Origin: Coprenecus sp902388455
GTDB taxonomy: Bacteria > Bacteroidota > Bacteroidia > Bacteroidales > UBA932
Length of the DNA stretch: 64,000 nucleotides
Assembly (NCBI GenBank): GCA_963931615.1
Contig: OZ007032.1
Location: forward strand, 1,302,001-1,366,000
Reading direction: 5' to 3'
Position 1 is the stretch's first letter. Each line of letters begins with the position of its first letter. The notes beneath the pieces are model-generated. The model made no database searches, had not been told where the DNA came from, and was given only the letters and a program-made list of their open reading frames with translations. Shown here piece after piece: positions 55,256 to 63,734 of the stretch. The position numbers were made by a program, and so were the translations under genes.

Positions 55256-56434
55256 TCAATCTTTCAGCCGGGCGAGCATCAGCACATCGTTGTCCGTAGG
55301 CTGCAGGTCGGAAAGAATCGCCCGGACCCGCTTAGCCGCAGAGCCGGTCAGCGTCCCCTGCTCCAGGGCCTGGGGAGCCGCGACTAAGAACTCCTCCGCC
55401 GGAATGCTCTGTACCAGATAACCGCACTGGATAGAATATCCGCCCTGATACCCGCCGAGGAAGTCATTGAGAATCTCCGTAGGATAACTTACGCTCTTCC
55501 CTGACTTCAAGTCCGTAAGCACATTGGCCACAGGTACTCCAATGATGATGCGCGGCATGTATTCCTGCATTTCCGTCAGGACAGAGAGCACTTTTCCCGG
55601 CAGCAGGGTACTTTTCAAGGAAGAGCCGCTCTTCAATGACCGGGTATTGACAGTAAACACCGGCCGCAGCACATCCCCTTCCAGGACATACAGGGTATCA
55701 GGCCAATTGCCGCTGGACTCGAACGACACATCCAGCGCACCGCCGATATTGAAGGACGTACCCACGAGAGTATTGGACGGAGTCCGGGTGCGCTGCCTTC
55801 CGGTCTCGGGTATCTCCCAGAGAATCTTGCCCGAAAGGTCCTGGCACCAGGCTATAGCCGGACAGGCATCCTCCTCATAAGGCACCGCCATGACCGTCAG
55901 TGTGCCGGCCTGCCCGTCCACCATAAAACTGGCCGAGCCCGCTCCGAACTCGCCCATCGGCTTATATGCCAGAGGGACAGTCCCCAGATATTTCCCCGAA
56001 GTCAGGTCATAGGTCTTGATACGGTCCGCCGCATCCATTATCCACACCCTGCCGCCGTCCTCGTCCACAAAAGTCTGAGAGGAATTCAGATACTCCCCGG
56101 GGCCACGCCCGAGATGCCCCACGTTGCAGATGAACTTCCCGGTATGCCGGTCGAACACCCTGACAGGAGCCTTGCTCAGAATGGCCTGAGCGTCCTTAAC
56201 CAGATAATTTTCCGTAATGAGCACTTTCGCCGCTGTGAATGCATCTAAAGTATCGCTGTCCAGCGCGATGAACTCCGGCTCCGCAGCCAGGTCCGAGAAC
56301 ACCAGAGTATCCTGTCCCTCCGTCATCTGAGAATAGTCGAAAGTCACCAGACCTCCCTCTCCGAGCCCTCCCCTGCCGCAGGAGGCTGACAGGAGCACCG
56401 TCGCTGCAGCCAGGAAAAATTTTACTGATTTCAT
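55256..56434 (-). CDS. BF3164-like 6-bladed beta-propeller lipoprotein
   Basis: 392 residues, lipoprotein signal with Cys19 in VLLSASCGRGG. The mature sequence carries EPEFIALDSDTLDAFTAAK, FDRHTGKFICNVGHLGRGPGEYLNS and VWIMDAADRIKTYDLTSG, regular propeller blades as in BF3164-family proteins. The gene follows the unknown gene at 56455-57477 by 20 bp in the same direction, so they are probably one transcript. Function unknown. Confidence 0.82.
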   Translation of the reverse strand: MKSVKFFLAAATVLLSASCGRGGLGEGGLVTFDYSQMTEGQDTLVFSDLAAEPEFIALDSDTLDAFTAAKVLITENYLVKDAQAILSKAPVRVFDRHTGKFICNVGHLGRGPGEYLNSSQTFVDEDGGRVWIMDAADRIKTYDLTSGKYLGTVPLAYKPMGEFGAGSASFMVDGQAGTLTVMAVPYEEDACPAIAWCQDLSGKILWEIPETGRQRTRTPSNTLVGTSFNIGGALDVSFESSGNWPDTLYVLEGDVLRPVFTVNTRSLKSGSSLKSTLLPGKVLSVLTEMQEYMPRIIIGVPVANVLTDLKSGKSVSYPTEILNDFLGGYQGGYSIQCGYLVQSIPAEEFLVAAPQALEQGTLTGSAAKRVRAILSDLQPTDNDVLMLARLKD

Positions 56435-56454
56435 ATTTTTGCCCTTGAATCTAT

Positions 56455-57477
56455 TTACTTACCCCTGTGGTCGAATCGGAATTTCCCCCGCTCCGTCCTG
56501 TCCGTGAAAAACCGGAAAGAGGCTATCTCCCGGTCAAATACATGTAGCGATGCCGTCACCTCCGGATATTTTTTTATATGCACCCTCTCCATCGAGAGTG
56601 GGCAGAAAGCGTATATGCGGTCCGTTCCCTCCACATCGAGCAGCCGGCACATACTGTTGAAAATCACAGCATCCTCCGATTTCAGGACAATATTGAAGAA
56701 TGGAAGGTCGTCCTTGCCGCATTTCACCTCCACTTCAAAACACAGCAGCGCCGGGTTGATTTCGACCTCGTCGCTTACCGGGTCGAAATGAATGTCCGAG
56801 AAGAAGCCGTTGTAATGACGGTAATCTTTAGATTTGCTGAAACATATCTCTCCGCCTATCGGTGTCATGACTTTCAGACAGGCGGAATAAGGGATGAACA
56901 TCTCCTCCACCGGCATTGTCAGACGGAAAAATTTAAAGCAAGCCCACTCTTTCCACTGCACAGGGACCTCTCCCTCCTCAATGATTCCTATATCGTAGAG
57001 AACCCCTGGCTCCAGCATCCCGCTGCTCACCGGCACAGTCAGCGTCAGCTTATCCTCCTCCTGCCCGACCGGCATGGAATAATCCACATCCACCTTGCAG
57101 ACGATCTTCAGCGGAATCTCCTCCGTCGCCTTCCTGGAGGCCTCACTGTACATATCCAGGATCTTCCGATACGAGGAGCGGTCCATCTTTATGGACTCGG
57201 ACACATGGCCTTCCTTATATTCCCATTCATAGAACCTGCTGACGTCATGCTGATAAGCAGCGCAGTCCTCGTCCTTGAAAATCGCCACTCTTATCCTGAC
57301 AGTCTTCTCCTCATTGAGGTCCCCGTTACTAAACACCTCCTGCTGAAGAGTTATACCCTTGATGCTGTCATCCCAGATCAGGCTTTTGAATCTCGAGTCC
57401 GGATTCGGCTCATGGCCGTCCTTGCAGACATCGACAAGGGACGACGGGTGATAGAAAAAGTATTTACGGCTGTCCAT
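56455..57477 (-). CDS. Protein of unknown function
   Basis: I do not recognise the family. 340 residues from the start MDSRKYFFYH; the longer frame to 57525 would begin upstream of the -7 box at 57506-57513. No signal peptide or membrane segment. The composition is rich in charged and aromatic residues, with segments such as WDDSIKGITLQQEVF and FEVEVKCGKDDLPFF that look like alternating beta strands. Codon and amino-acid use is protein-like, unlike the long plus-strand frame overlapping it. Upstream of and cotranscribed with the BF3164-like lipoprotein. The 105-bp repeat array lies just upstream of its promoter. Confidence 0.65.
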   Translation of the reverse strand: MDSRKYFFYHPSSLVDVCKDGHEPNPDSRFKSLIWDDSIKGITLQQEVFSNGDLNEEKTVRIRVAIFKDEDCAAYQHDVSRFYEWEYKEGHVSESIKMDRSSYRKILDMYSEASRKATEEIPLKIVCKVDVDYSMPVGQEEDKLTLTVPVSSGMLEPGVLYDIGIIEEGEVPVQWKEWACFKFFRLTMPVEEMFIPYSACLKVMTPIGGEICFSKSKDYRHYNGFFSDIHFDPVSDEVEINPALLCFEVEVKCGKDDLPFFNIVLKSEDAVIFNSMCRLLDVEGTDRIYAFCPLSMERVHIKKYPEVTASLHVFDREIASFRFFTDRTERGKFRFDHRGK

Positions 57478-57505
57478 GGGCTGATTGCTGTTTGTGTGGT
57501 TAGTG

Positions 57506-57513
57506 CAAATATA
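57506..57513 (-). promoter_or_regulatory. -7 box (TATATTTG, minus strand) at the left edge of the 105-bp array
   Basis: Reverse complement of CAAATATA, 29 bp before the ATG at 57477. Confidence 0.55.
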
Positions 57514-57544
57514 CGGATTTTCCACTCAATATTGCCACCAATAT

Positions 57545-57907
57545 TGCCACAACGGCACCGTTTTGCGGAATTCTCTGCCGTTGCGGCAATGTCTTTTCCG
57601 CACAACCGCTGTCACAGGCGCTCTGGACGGCATCGACCCGCCGCGCCCTTGCCACAACGGCAGCAAATCCCGCTATTCGGTGCCGTTGCGGTAATGACTT
57701 TTCCGCACAACCGCTGTCACAGGCACTCTGGACGGCATTGTCCAGCCGCGCCCTCGCCGCAACGGCAGCAAATCCCGCGAAACACTGCCGTTGCGGTAAT
57801 GACTTTTCCGCACAACCGCTGTCACAGGCGCTCTGGACGGCATCGACCAGCCGCGCCCTCGCCACAACGGCAGCAAATCCCGCGAAACACTGCCATTGCG
57901 GCAACAG
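57545..57907. repeat. 105-bp tandem repeat array (three units plus a partial)
   Basis: Full units start at 57593, 57698 and 57803 with an exact 105-bp period; a diverged partial unit precedes them (57545-57592). Each unit contains a hairpin with arms close to CCGCAACGGCAG and CTGCCGTTGCGG around a 16-nt loop, and a conserved stretch with CTTTTCCGCACAACCGCTGT. The period is a multiple of three, so open frames run through on both strands. The array fills the space between two divergent promoters. Confidence 0.9.
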
Positions 57908-57917
57908 AATTTTTCCG

Positions 57918-57925
57918 TACTTTTG
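57918..57925 (+). promoter_or_regulatory. Promoter (TTG-N19-TACTTTTG) at the right edge of the 105-bp array
   Basis: TTG at 57896-57898 is inside the last repeat unit (its hairpin arm), and TAnnTTTG at 57918-57925 is at the ideal 19-bp distance. The ATG is at 57947. Confidence 0.65.
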
Positions 57926-57946
57926 TCTGCCGATAAAGCATCACCC

Positions 57947-58444
57947 ATGGACGAGAGACTTCTGATAAAATGCGACAGCAACATCTACGCCGACAACATT
58001 TCGAGCGTACTGGAAGCCAACAATATCACTGTGCGCAGGCACGTCGATGAAAGCACTGACCGGCGGACCGGGACACATGGTCCTGACTCCGGCACAGCAC
58101 TGTACGTAACAGACAAGGACTACGAAAAAGCCCTGGAGATAATCGCCCCCATCGCCGACAGGATGCACGACGCCATCCCCTTCTGCCCCAAATGCGGCAG
58201 CGACAACGTCACGCCCATAGCCCCTTTCCGGTACACCACCGCGGTCATAACCGCATCCGTCATCCTGGGCCTCGGCTCCGGCTTCTACCCCTGGTGGTCA
58301 TTGCAGCTCGGCATCCAGTCCGGCACCGGCAGCATCATAGCCGGAATATTCCTGCTGCTCGCCATCTTCATGGCCATGTCCACCAAATACCTGAATGCCA
58401 ACTATCGGTGCCGTAAATGCGGCCGAAAGTTCAACCACCGCTAA
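57947..58444 (+). CDS. DUF2007-type protein with zinc ribbon split by two membrane helices
   Basis: 165 residues. N-terminal DUF2007-like domain (about 3-72; LLIKCDSNIYADNISSVLEANNI and ALYVTDKDYEKALEII), then CPKC (Cys80, Cys83), two hydrophobic helices (about 92-140), and CRKC (Cys155, Cys158) at the very C-terminus. The two Cys pairs probably form one zinc ribbon on the cytoplasmic side of a helical hairpin. Start ATG 57947 lies after the promoter at 57918. Function unknown. Confidence 0.75.
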   Translation: MDERLLIKCDSNIYADNISSVLEANNITVRRHVDESTDRRTGTHGPDSGTALYVTDKDYEKALEIIAPIADRMHDAIPFCPKCGSDNVTPIAPFRYTTAVITASVILGLGSGFYPWWSLQLGIQSGTGSIIAGIFLLLAIFMAMSTKYLNANYRCRKCGRKFNHR

Positions 58445-58453
58445 CCCATCATT

Positions 58454-59290
58454 ATGAAAACGATATCCCGACTCCTAGCCTCGGCCCTCATTCTGGTCTT
58501 CAGCCTCACTGTTGCCCGCGCCATCAACCCGCAGAAAGAATACACCTATACACCGAAGGACTTCGGCATCGAGTACATCGAGGACTCGGTGGTAACCTCT
58601 GACGGGTACAGGATCAATATCTGGAATCTGCCCAGCACCGGGGAAAATGGAAGGTCCGTGCTGATAGTCTGCGCCGACGCCGGCAATATGGGACAATGGC
58701 TGGGGATAGGAGCGACACTCTGCTTCTTAGGCTACGACGTATGGATGTTCGACTACCGCGGTTTCGGAGGGAGCCAGGACTTCGCGACGGACCGGGACAT
58801 GCTCTACCACAGCGAGTATCTACGGGATTTCGGGGCAGTACTGGAACATGTCGCCGTCCTCAGGGACAAGCCGGTGGACGTGCTGGCATTCTCCATGGGC
58901 ACCATCATGGTCGGAGAGCACCTGCGGCAATACCCCGGAAGGAAGTCGCTCATCCGGAGCTGCGTCATGGACGGGTTCATCTCCGATCCGGCGGAGAGCG
59001 TCAGGATTCTGAACGGGGACAATGACAATGGAAGCGGCAGTGACGGAAAATCCGTACATCTGCCGGCAACTCCCCTCCTTTCCCCCGGCTTCCGCCCTCA
59101 GGACATCTCCGTTCCCATGCTGCTGATCCACGCCACGGAAGACACCGTCAGCCCCCGCCGCCTGCTCGAGCCCCTGACCGCCTCCCCGCTCGTCACCCTC
59201 CTGGAATTCGACTGCAAGCACCTCCAGGCCGCATTCACCCATACCGAAGAATACTTCACCGCGCTGGATACATTTCTCAAGGCACACTGA
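58454..59290 (+). CDS. Exported alpha/beta hydrolase
   Basis: 278 residues, signal peptide about 1-23 (ending ARA-INPQ). Hydrolase motifs: FDYRGFGGSQDF, nucleophile in LAFSMGTIMVG, acid in LIHATEDTVSPRR, and catalytic His in DCKHLQAAF. Full triad present. The periplasmic location differs from the cytosolic hydrolase at 50743. It starts 9 bp after the DUF2007-type gene, in the same direction. Substrate unknown. Confidence 0.82.
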   Translation: MKTISRLLASALILVFSLTVARAINPQKEYTYTPKDFGIEYIEDSVVTSDGYRINIWNLPSTGENGRSVLIVCADAGNMGQWLGIGATLCFLGYDVWMFDYRGFGGSQDFATDRDMLYHSEYLRDFGAVLEHVAVLRDKPVDVLAFSMGTIMVGEHLRQYPGRKSLIRSCVMDGFISDPAESVRILNGDNDNGSGSDGKSVHLPATPLLSPGFRPQDISVPMLLIHATEDTVSPRRLLEPLTASPLVTLLEFDCKHLQAAFTHTEEYFTALDTFLKAH

Positions 59291-59329
59291 GCCGGCCACC
59301 TCTCCCGCTGTCCCATCTTCCCTCTTTCC

Positions 59330-59735
59330 CACCTTCCGAAGGTGAGACGATTCTCGGGATTTTCTGCACACCTTCCGAAGGTGGAATTGAGCAACGGTAC
59401 CGACACAGCACGTACACGGCCGTTTCCGGGCATTTTCACCATTTACCACCTTCCGAAGGTGAGACGTTTCACCGGATTTTCTACACACCTTCCGAAGGTG
59501 GGATTGAGCAACGGTACCCACACAGCACGTACACGGCCGTTTCCGGACATTTTCACCATTTACCACCTTCCGAAGGTGAGACGATTCTCGGGATTTTCTG
59601 CACACCTTCCGAAGGTGGGATTGAGCAACGGTACCCACACAGCACGTACACGGCCATTTCCGGACATTTTCACCATTTCCCGCCTTCCGAAGGTGAGACG
59701 ATCCTCGGGGTTTTCTGCACACCTTCCGAAGGCGG
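59330..59735. repeat. 117-bp tandem repeat array with eight copies of a 15-bp palindrome
   Basis: Units begin at 59330, 59447, 59564 and 59681 (last one partial, about 55 bp) with an exact 117-bp period. Each unit carries CACCTTCCGAAGGTG twice, 39 bp apart: 59330, 59369, 59447, 59486, 59564, 59603, 59681 and 59720 (the last two with compensating changes, CGCC...GGTG and CACC...GGCG). Between them lies a conserved segment with GCAACGGTACCCACACAGCA. The array lies between convergent genes and has no credible gene of its own. Confidence 0.92.
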
Positions 59736-59824
59736 GATGATGTTGTCACATGTACATAACTATTCTGCTTAATAGTAGGCCTTTCCGATTCCCGCCAAAC
59801 CATTAACACATTTGCCAGAGAGCG

Positions 59825-60310
59825 TTACCCATTTCGTTGAGCAGCCACCGCAACGATCACGCGGACAATCAGAACGACAGCCGCTATCACAATAAGAGCG
59901 AGGAGCACTGCGTAAATCCAGGACGGCATGGCCTGCGCCTTTCCGAGAGCGACCGCCAGTCCTGAATTGGAGATGGACGAGTGAAGCAGCATGCAGACAA
60001 GGCACAGGTGCGAGATAAAGTCCTTCACAGCGGAACTGACCCCAGGGGTAATCTTCGCCGGCTCCGGTTCCAACGTGTTCATCAATTGCGGAGCACGCTG
60101 ACACGCCAAGAATAACACATACGCAGCAGTAGCTATAACGCAGAGAATCAGCAGCGAAGTTATGTCACCCCAGCGGTCGGGCATCCCGTCTATACCGAAA
60201 CGGGTAGGTATCCGCGCACCTTCCAGCCTGTTCCAGAACAGCAGCGGATAGAAAGAGGCCAGCAGCACAGCCGCTGACACGATGTTGAATATCTTGCGTA
60301 ACTGTTTCAT
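59825..60310 (-). CDS. DUF1648-domain membrane protein
   Basis: 161 residues. N-terminal DUF1648 motif: a first helix (about 8-26), then ARIPTRFGIDGMPDRWGD, a line close to the family IPxHFGxxGxPDxWG, followed by a second helix. Two further helices are at about 95-115 and 130-155. Related proteins are often small regulators or sensors of the cell envelope in Gram-positive bacteria (SdpI-like). Function here is unknown. Convergent with the exported hydrolase across the 117-bp array. Confidence 0.75.
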   Translation of the reverse strand: MKQLRKIFNIVSAAVLLASFYPLLFWNRLEGARIPTRFGIDGMPDRWGDITSLLILCVIATAAYVLFLACQRAPQLMNTLEPEPAKITPGVSSAVKDFISHLCLVCMLLHSSISNSGLAVALGKAQAMPSWIYAVLLALIVIAAVVLIVRVIVAVAAQRNG

Positions 60311-61423
60311 ATTTTGCTCAGGTTATAATATCCGTAATTTGAAATAATGTCTGTTATAAGCACTTGCAAATTTACGAAAATTTACGGAATATCCGCCTGC
60401 TCACCTTCCAAAGGCGGACTTTCAAACCTTTTGCACGCATTCTTCACGTATAGCTTGCTTTCCCGTCAGACATTAGCATTTACATGACATAAATGAATGT
60501 TGAAGTTCTCATACACATTTCTGTAGCAAAAGTGCTCTGTCACTTTTCCTCTCACAGACACATCTCAACACCTGCCTATGAAGGCGCTGTAAGTATTGGC
60601 CGGCTTCAGCTTGATTTCGTTCCGCCTTCGAGTCTGTTAAACAGCCATTTTGATAAGCACATGAACAACAATCACTTAAGTAACTTACAGAAAAAACAGA
60701 CAGACGGGCACACACAGTCTGTAATACAGGCAATCTGCATAATACACTACTTTACAACGGCATACGTCACACTAAGGAAAAACAGATTCAATAGTGTTCT
60801 GAGACAGACATATCTCAACACCTGCCACTGAAGGCCTGTGAGTGCGGATCAACTTAAGCACGACTTCGTTTCTCCTTTGAGTCTGTTCGGGGGCTATTCT
60901 GATAAGCGTCTACACAACAGTTACTTATGCAAATTTTCACAAAACAGACTGAAAGGTTGAAATTTCCTAACCCTCCTCCACAGACAGCTCTGACCCCTAT
61001 TTTTTAAATCGCTGCCTGTGACACACCCAGTGTCTGTTTTCCGCAAAACTTGCTTAAACATCTTTCACTCAACAGAATAACAAAGAATCATTCACTACAG
61101 ACTGAAAGATTCGTCCCCTTCATATAGCTTTCTCACCGGTATTCCTGATTCCGGTTGTCTGGAAAGTGGTGGAGAAAGGCCGTTTCTCCCCCTTTAACAG
61201 ATCTGCCTCAGTAAAATTCCACGTTGCTTTTAGTCACTATACAATCTTCTGTCATTCAGGCATTTGCCGCCAAATACGTTTTTAAGTGCAGCATTTTCTG
61301 CCCAAAACAACTGATTTTAGCCGCATTTAAAATTCTGTGATTTTGCCAACATCTTAATTTTTAGCCACATCCGTTACAACTAAAAATCAACGTGAAGATT
61401 GGCCTGCATTGCCTGCTATTGAG
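60311..61423. other. 1.1-kb gene-free region with diverged repeats
   Basis: No ORF with protein-like composition was found. It contains two diverged direct copies about 250 bp apart (60556-60720 and 60806-60960), both beginning with AGACA-YATCTCAACACCTGCC, and a run of ACAGAC-type motifs (60980-60992, 61095-61104) shared in inverted form with 53518-53678. The remainder is AT-rich with no recognisable feature. Confidence 0.6.
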
Positions 61424-62791
61424 CTAATACGGTATCCCGTTCAGATACATTTCCTCCAAGTTCAGTATCACCGTCCTGAATTGCTCCAGAAGGTCCAGCC
61501 CCAAAGTACCGTCCTCTTCTCCTCCCAGATATTGAGGACTTTCCTCACCGCCTGTATGCAAGCCGACTCCTGTATCCACTGTCACCGAATCGAGGACAGC
61601 CTCACCGTTTCCTATGCGAAACTCTTTATACGGCAGACGGTAAGCGCGGGTACTGTTGACACCGCCCACACCGGCAACCCTCAGGGAATCCGGTGTTCCC
61701 GCAGCCACAACCTCCTCCTTGTGCTGCAGGTACCAATGCGGAAGAAGCGTTGTCCCGTATCCACCTGTATCAAAATGCAGATACAGAGGCCGCCCGTCTC
61801 CGTCTGCAGCAGCCACGTGCAGGACCTCACTGTCCGTCCTCAGCATATTGCTCTCCCCCAGCGGATTTGAAGAAGGCACTGCCGGAATGATGAACTGGCG
61901 GTGCTCAAAATCCAGCTGCACTTCCTGCATACGGAGCATGAGGGGCAGACCGACGACCGGAGGCAGCAGCACACCAGTACTGTCCACTTCCGCATTACCC
62001 GTCCGGATGTCTACGATAAGGAACGGGACATTGGCCCACACCATGTCACCAATACGCAGTGTATCCGCCATTGCAAGATGTCCATGCTGCATACCGATCC
62101 CAGCCATCGGTATGACTGCATCCAGAAGACGCAAGCCGCTTTCGTATGCCTGCCTGGAGGATATGATGTTGACACCGGCACCGGTATCGAATACCAGAGG
62201 ACTTTCCCTCCCGTTGATGCGCCCGTCCATTGCTATAAAATGCCCTTCGGATGCTTTATCCCTGACCGTATGCATCGCATTATCAATCTTCATCGGAACG
62301 CGGTAAGTGCCTGCGGGATGCAGAGGCCGGCAGACAGGGCCGTTTTCGGCGAAAACGCGGTACTGCCGCGCCATGATACTCAGCCCTGCGGTCTGCGTAC
62401 TGTCCGCACCCATTGCTTCCAGCTGGCCGCACAGGCTCTGCATCAGATCTGCCGCTTCTGCATAGCGGTCGGTACGCGCCAGGTTCAGTCCCATCAGCAC
62501 CGCCATGCTTAAAGTATTGTCGCCCAACTCCTCTTGATAATTGTTCAGCAGATCTCCCAGCACGGTGCACGCCGAGTCAGGGCGGTTGAAATAATGGTGC
62601 GTCATTGCCACAGCCATCTTATACAAAATAGGGTTAACGGAATCCGCCGGAGTAACATTCAGCTCGTGTGCCACGTCGAACCAACGGCCTTCGTTCATGC
62701 ACGTCCCGATGCGCCCGTCAGCATTCTGCGCCTGAGATGCCAGCATTGCTGCCGTGCTCAGAAGAAGGATAGTGAGAAGTCTTTTTGCCAT
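61424..62791 (-). CDS. Exported two-lobed aspartic protease (retropepsin/pepsin-like)
   Basis: 455 residues, signal peptide about 1-22 (ending ASQA-QNA). Two catalytic DTG motifs are seen: Asp202 in LVFDTGAGVNIIS and Asp341 in LHFDTGGYGTTLL, so the enzyme carries two aspartic-protease lobes in a single chain, as in bacterial pepsin homologues. Between about 30 and 150 there is a helical N-terminal region with TPR-like repeats (YKMAVAMTHHYFNRPDSACT). Start MAKRLL (62791) is taken because the longer frame passes the promoter. Substrates unknown; probably periplasmic. Confidence 0.82.
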   Translation of the reverse strand: MAKRLLTILLLSTAAMLASQAQNADGRIGTCMNEGRWFDVAHELNVTPADSVNPILYKMAVAMTHHYFNRPDSACTVLGDLLNNYQEELGDNTLSMAVLMGLNLARTDRYAEAADLMQSLCGQLEAMGADSTQTAGLSIMARQYRVFAENGPVCRPLHPAGTYRVPMKIDNAMHTVRDKASEGHFIAMDGRINGRESPLVFDTGAGVNIISSRQAYESGLRLLDAVIPMAGIGMQHGHLAMADTLRIGDMVWANVPFLIVDIRTGNAEVDSTGVLLPPVVGLPLMLRMQEVQLDFEHRQFIIPAVPSSNPLGESNMLRTDSEVLHVAAADGDGRPLYLHFDTGGYGTTLLPHWYLQHKEEVVAAGTPDSLRVAGVGGVNSTRAYRLPYKEFRIGNGEAVLDSVTVDTGVGLHTGGEESPQYLGGEEDGTLGLDLLEQFRTVILNLEEMYLNGIPY

Positions 62792-62801
62792 GATTGTGGA
62801 T

Positions 62802-62836
62802 ACTTTTACCGCAAAAGTAAAACTTTTACCGCAAAA
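62802..62836. promoter_or_regulatory. Direct-repeat site in front of the aspartic protease gene
   Basis: ACTTTTACCGCAAAA occurs at 62802-62816 and 62822-62836, a 20-bp (two helical turns) period. A minus-strand TAnnTTTG box (62812-62819) overlaps the first copy, so a regulator bound here would control the promoter. Confidence 0.45.
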
Positions 62837-62955
62837 ATGTACGCGTTCAAAAACGGCGAGGGTCCGCACCGCATACACAAGTTGCGCTCTGTGACAGTAG
62901 AAAGACATAACATAAAGAAAATTTCAGATAATTTATTGTTTTTCGATAAAATTAC

Positions 62956-62963
62956 TATATTTG
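62956..62963 (+). promoter_or_regulatory. Promoter (TTG-N18-TATATTTG) for the DUF2975/XRE pair
   Basis: TTG at 62935-62937 and TAnnTTTG at 62956-62963, spacing 18; ATG 33 bp further. Confidence 0.65.
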
Positions 62964-62995
62964 CACATCGATTAACAATAAAAATTTACCGAATT

Positions 62996-63511
62996 ATGAA
63001 AAGAGCCACTAAAAATCTACTGATTGCCGTAACAGTAATAGTCGGCATCATCTGTATTGTAAATGCCGTATGGCTTATCGTGCAAAGCGGAAGCGTAGCC
63101 GGATGGTTTACTGACTACAGGAATATTGTCTACGGAGACGGTGCCGCTGAGAACGGCAGCAAAATCGTATGGAGCGACGATGTCCTCGGCTGGCAGTACT
63201 TTATATTTTATGGACGCCTGCTCTTCGGCATCGCTTTCGACGCTCTGCTGCTCCTGTTCATGATCAAGTCCATTCTTGCTCTCAAATCCGGAGCATTTTT
63301 CCTTAAATCAAACACTTACATACTGATATCAGCCGCAGTATTCAACCTCTTCTACAATTTCTGCAATGAGAATATCGGTATTCTGGTCTATCCCATGTCG
63401 TACAGAAATATCACTGACTCAATGCTTCTGACTCCGCTGATACTCTTCGCCTTCTCCCTCATCTACGGCCTTGCGGTCAGAGTCAGCGAAGAAAACAGAC
63501 TCACCATCTAA
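62996..63511 (+). CDS. DUF2975 membrane protein
   Basis: 171 residues, four hydrophobic segments (about 7-30, 68-95, 100-122, 140-162). DUF2975 proteins are small membrane proteins of unknown function that are usually next to a short XRE regulator, as here. Start MKRATKN follows the promoter at 62956; the longer upstream frame is the antisense of the protease gene. The XRE gene follows after 10 bp. Confidence 0.82.
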   Translation: MKRATKNLLIAVTVIVGIICIVNAVWLIVQSGSVAGWFTDYRNIVYGDGAAENGSKIVWSDDVLGWQYFIFYGRLLFGIAFDALLLLFMIKSILALKSGAFFLKSNTYILISAAVFNLFYNFCNENIGILVYPMSYRNITDSMLLTPLILFAFSLIYGLAVRVSEENRLTI

Positions 63512-63521
63512 ACTAACAGCC

Positions 63522-63734
63522 ATGGCAATAATCGTAAACATAGACATAATGCTCGCCCGCCGCAAGATGTCCTCCGGCGAGCTGGCTGCAAAAGTCGGCA
63601 TCACCCCCGCCAATCTCTCGATACTCAAGACCGGCAAGGCCCGCGCCATCCGCTTCACCACCCTCGAGGCTCTCTGCCGTGCCCTCGACTGCCAGCCCGG
63701 CGACATCCTCGAATACCGCGAGGACAGCCATTAA
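63522..63734 (+). CDS. Small XRE-family (YozG-like) transcriptional regulator
   Basis: 70-residue protein made of one helix-turn-helix domain: MLARRKMSSGELAAKVGITPANLSILKTGKARAIRF, ending in LCRALDCQPGDILEY, the standard Cro/CI-type end. Usual partner of DUF2975 proteins. It may repress its own operon; no palindromic operator is evident. The stop overlaps the convergent ABC ATPase gene by 4 bp. Confidence 0.88.
   Translation: MAIIVNIDIMLARRKMSSGELAAKVGITPANLSILKTGKARAIRFTTLEALCRALDCQPGDILEYREDSH

Noticed and set aside
57500..57904. Minus-strand frame with three 35-residue repeats
   Set aside because: The 105-bp unit is a multiple of three, so every stop-free frame repeats automatically. Composition is odd (many Cys, Arg, Ala), and the DNA is better explained as a hairpin array.
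56578..57936. 452-residue plus-strand frame opposite the unknown gene
   Set aside because: Very rich in His, Arg and Pro and running into the repeat array. The minus-strand frame has protein-like composition and a promoter.
57545..59735. CRISPR arrays
   Set aside because: Units of 105 and 117 bp have near-identical content throughout, with no unique spacers, and no cas genes are present.
58820..59809. Minus-strand frame of 329 residues with 39-residue repeats (HLRKV type)
   Set aside because: It arises from the 117-bp array and from the antisense of the exported hydrolase. Similar frames exist on the plus strand. No start or family support.
62996..63734. DUF2975/XRE pair as toxin-antitoxin system
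   Set aside because: The pair is a common membrane protein plus regulator arrangement, without any toxin-like feature.
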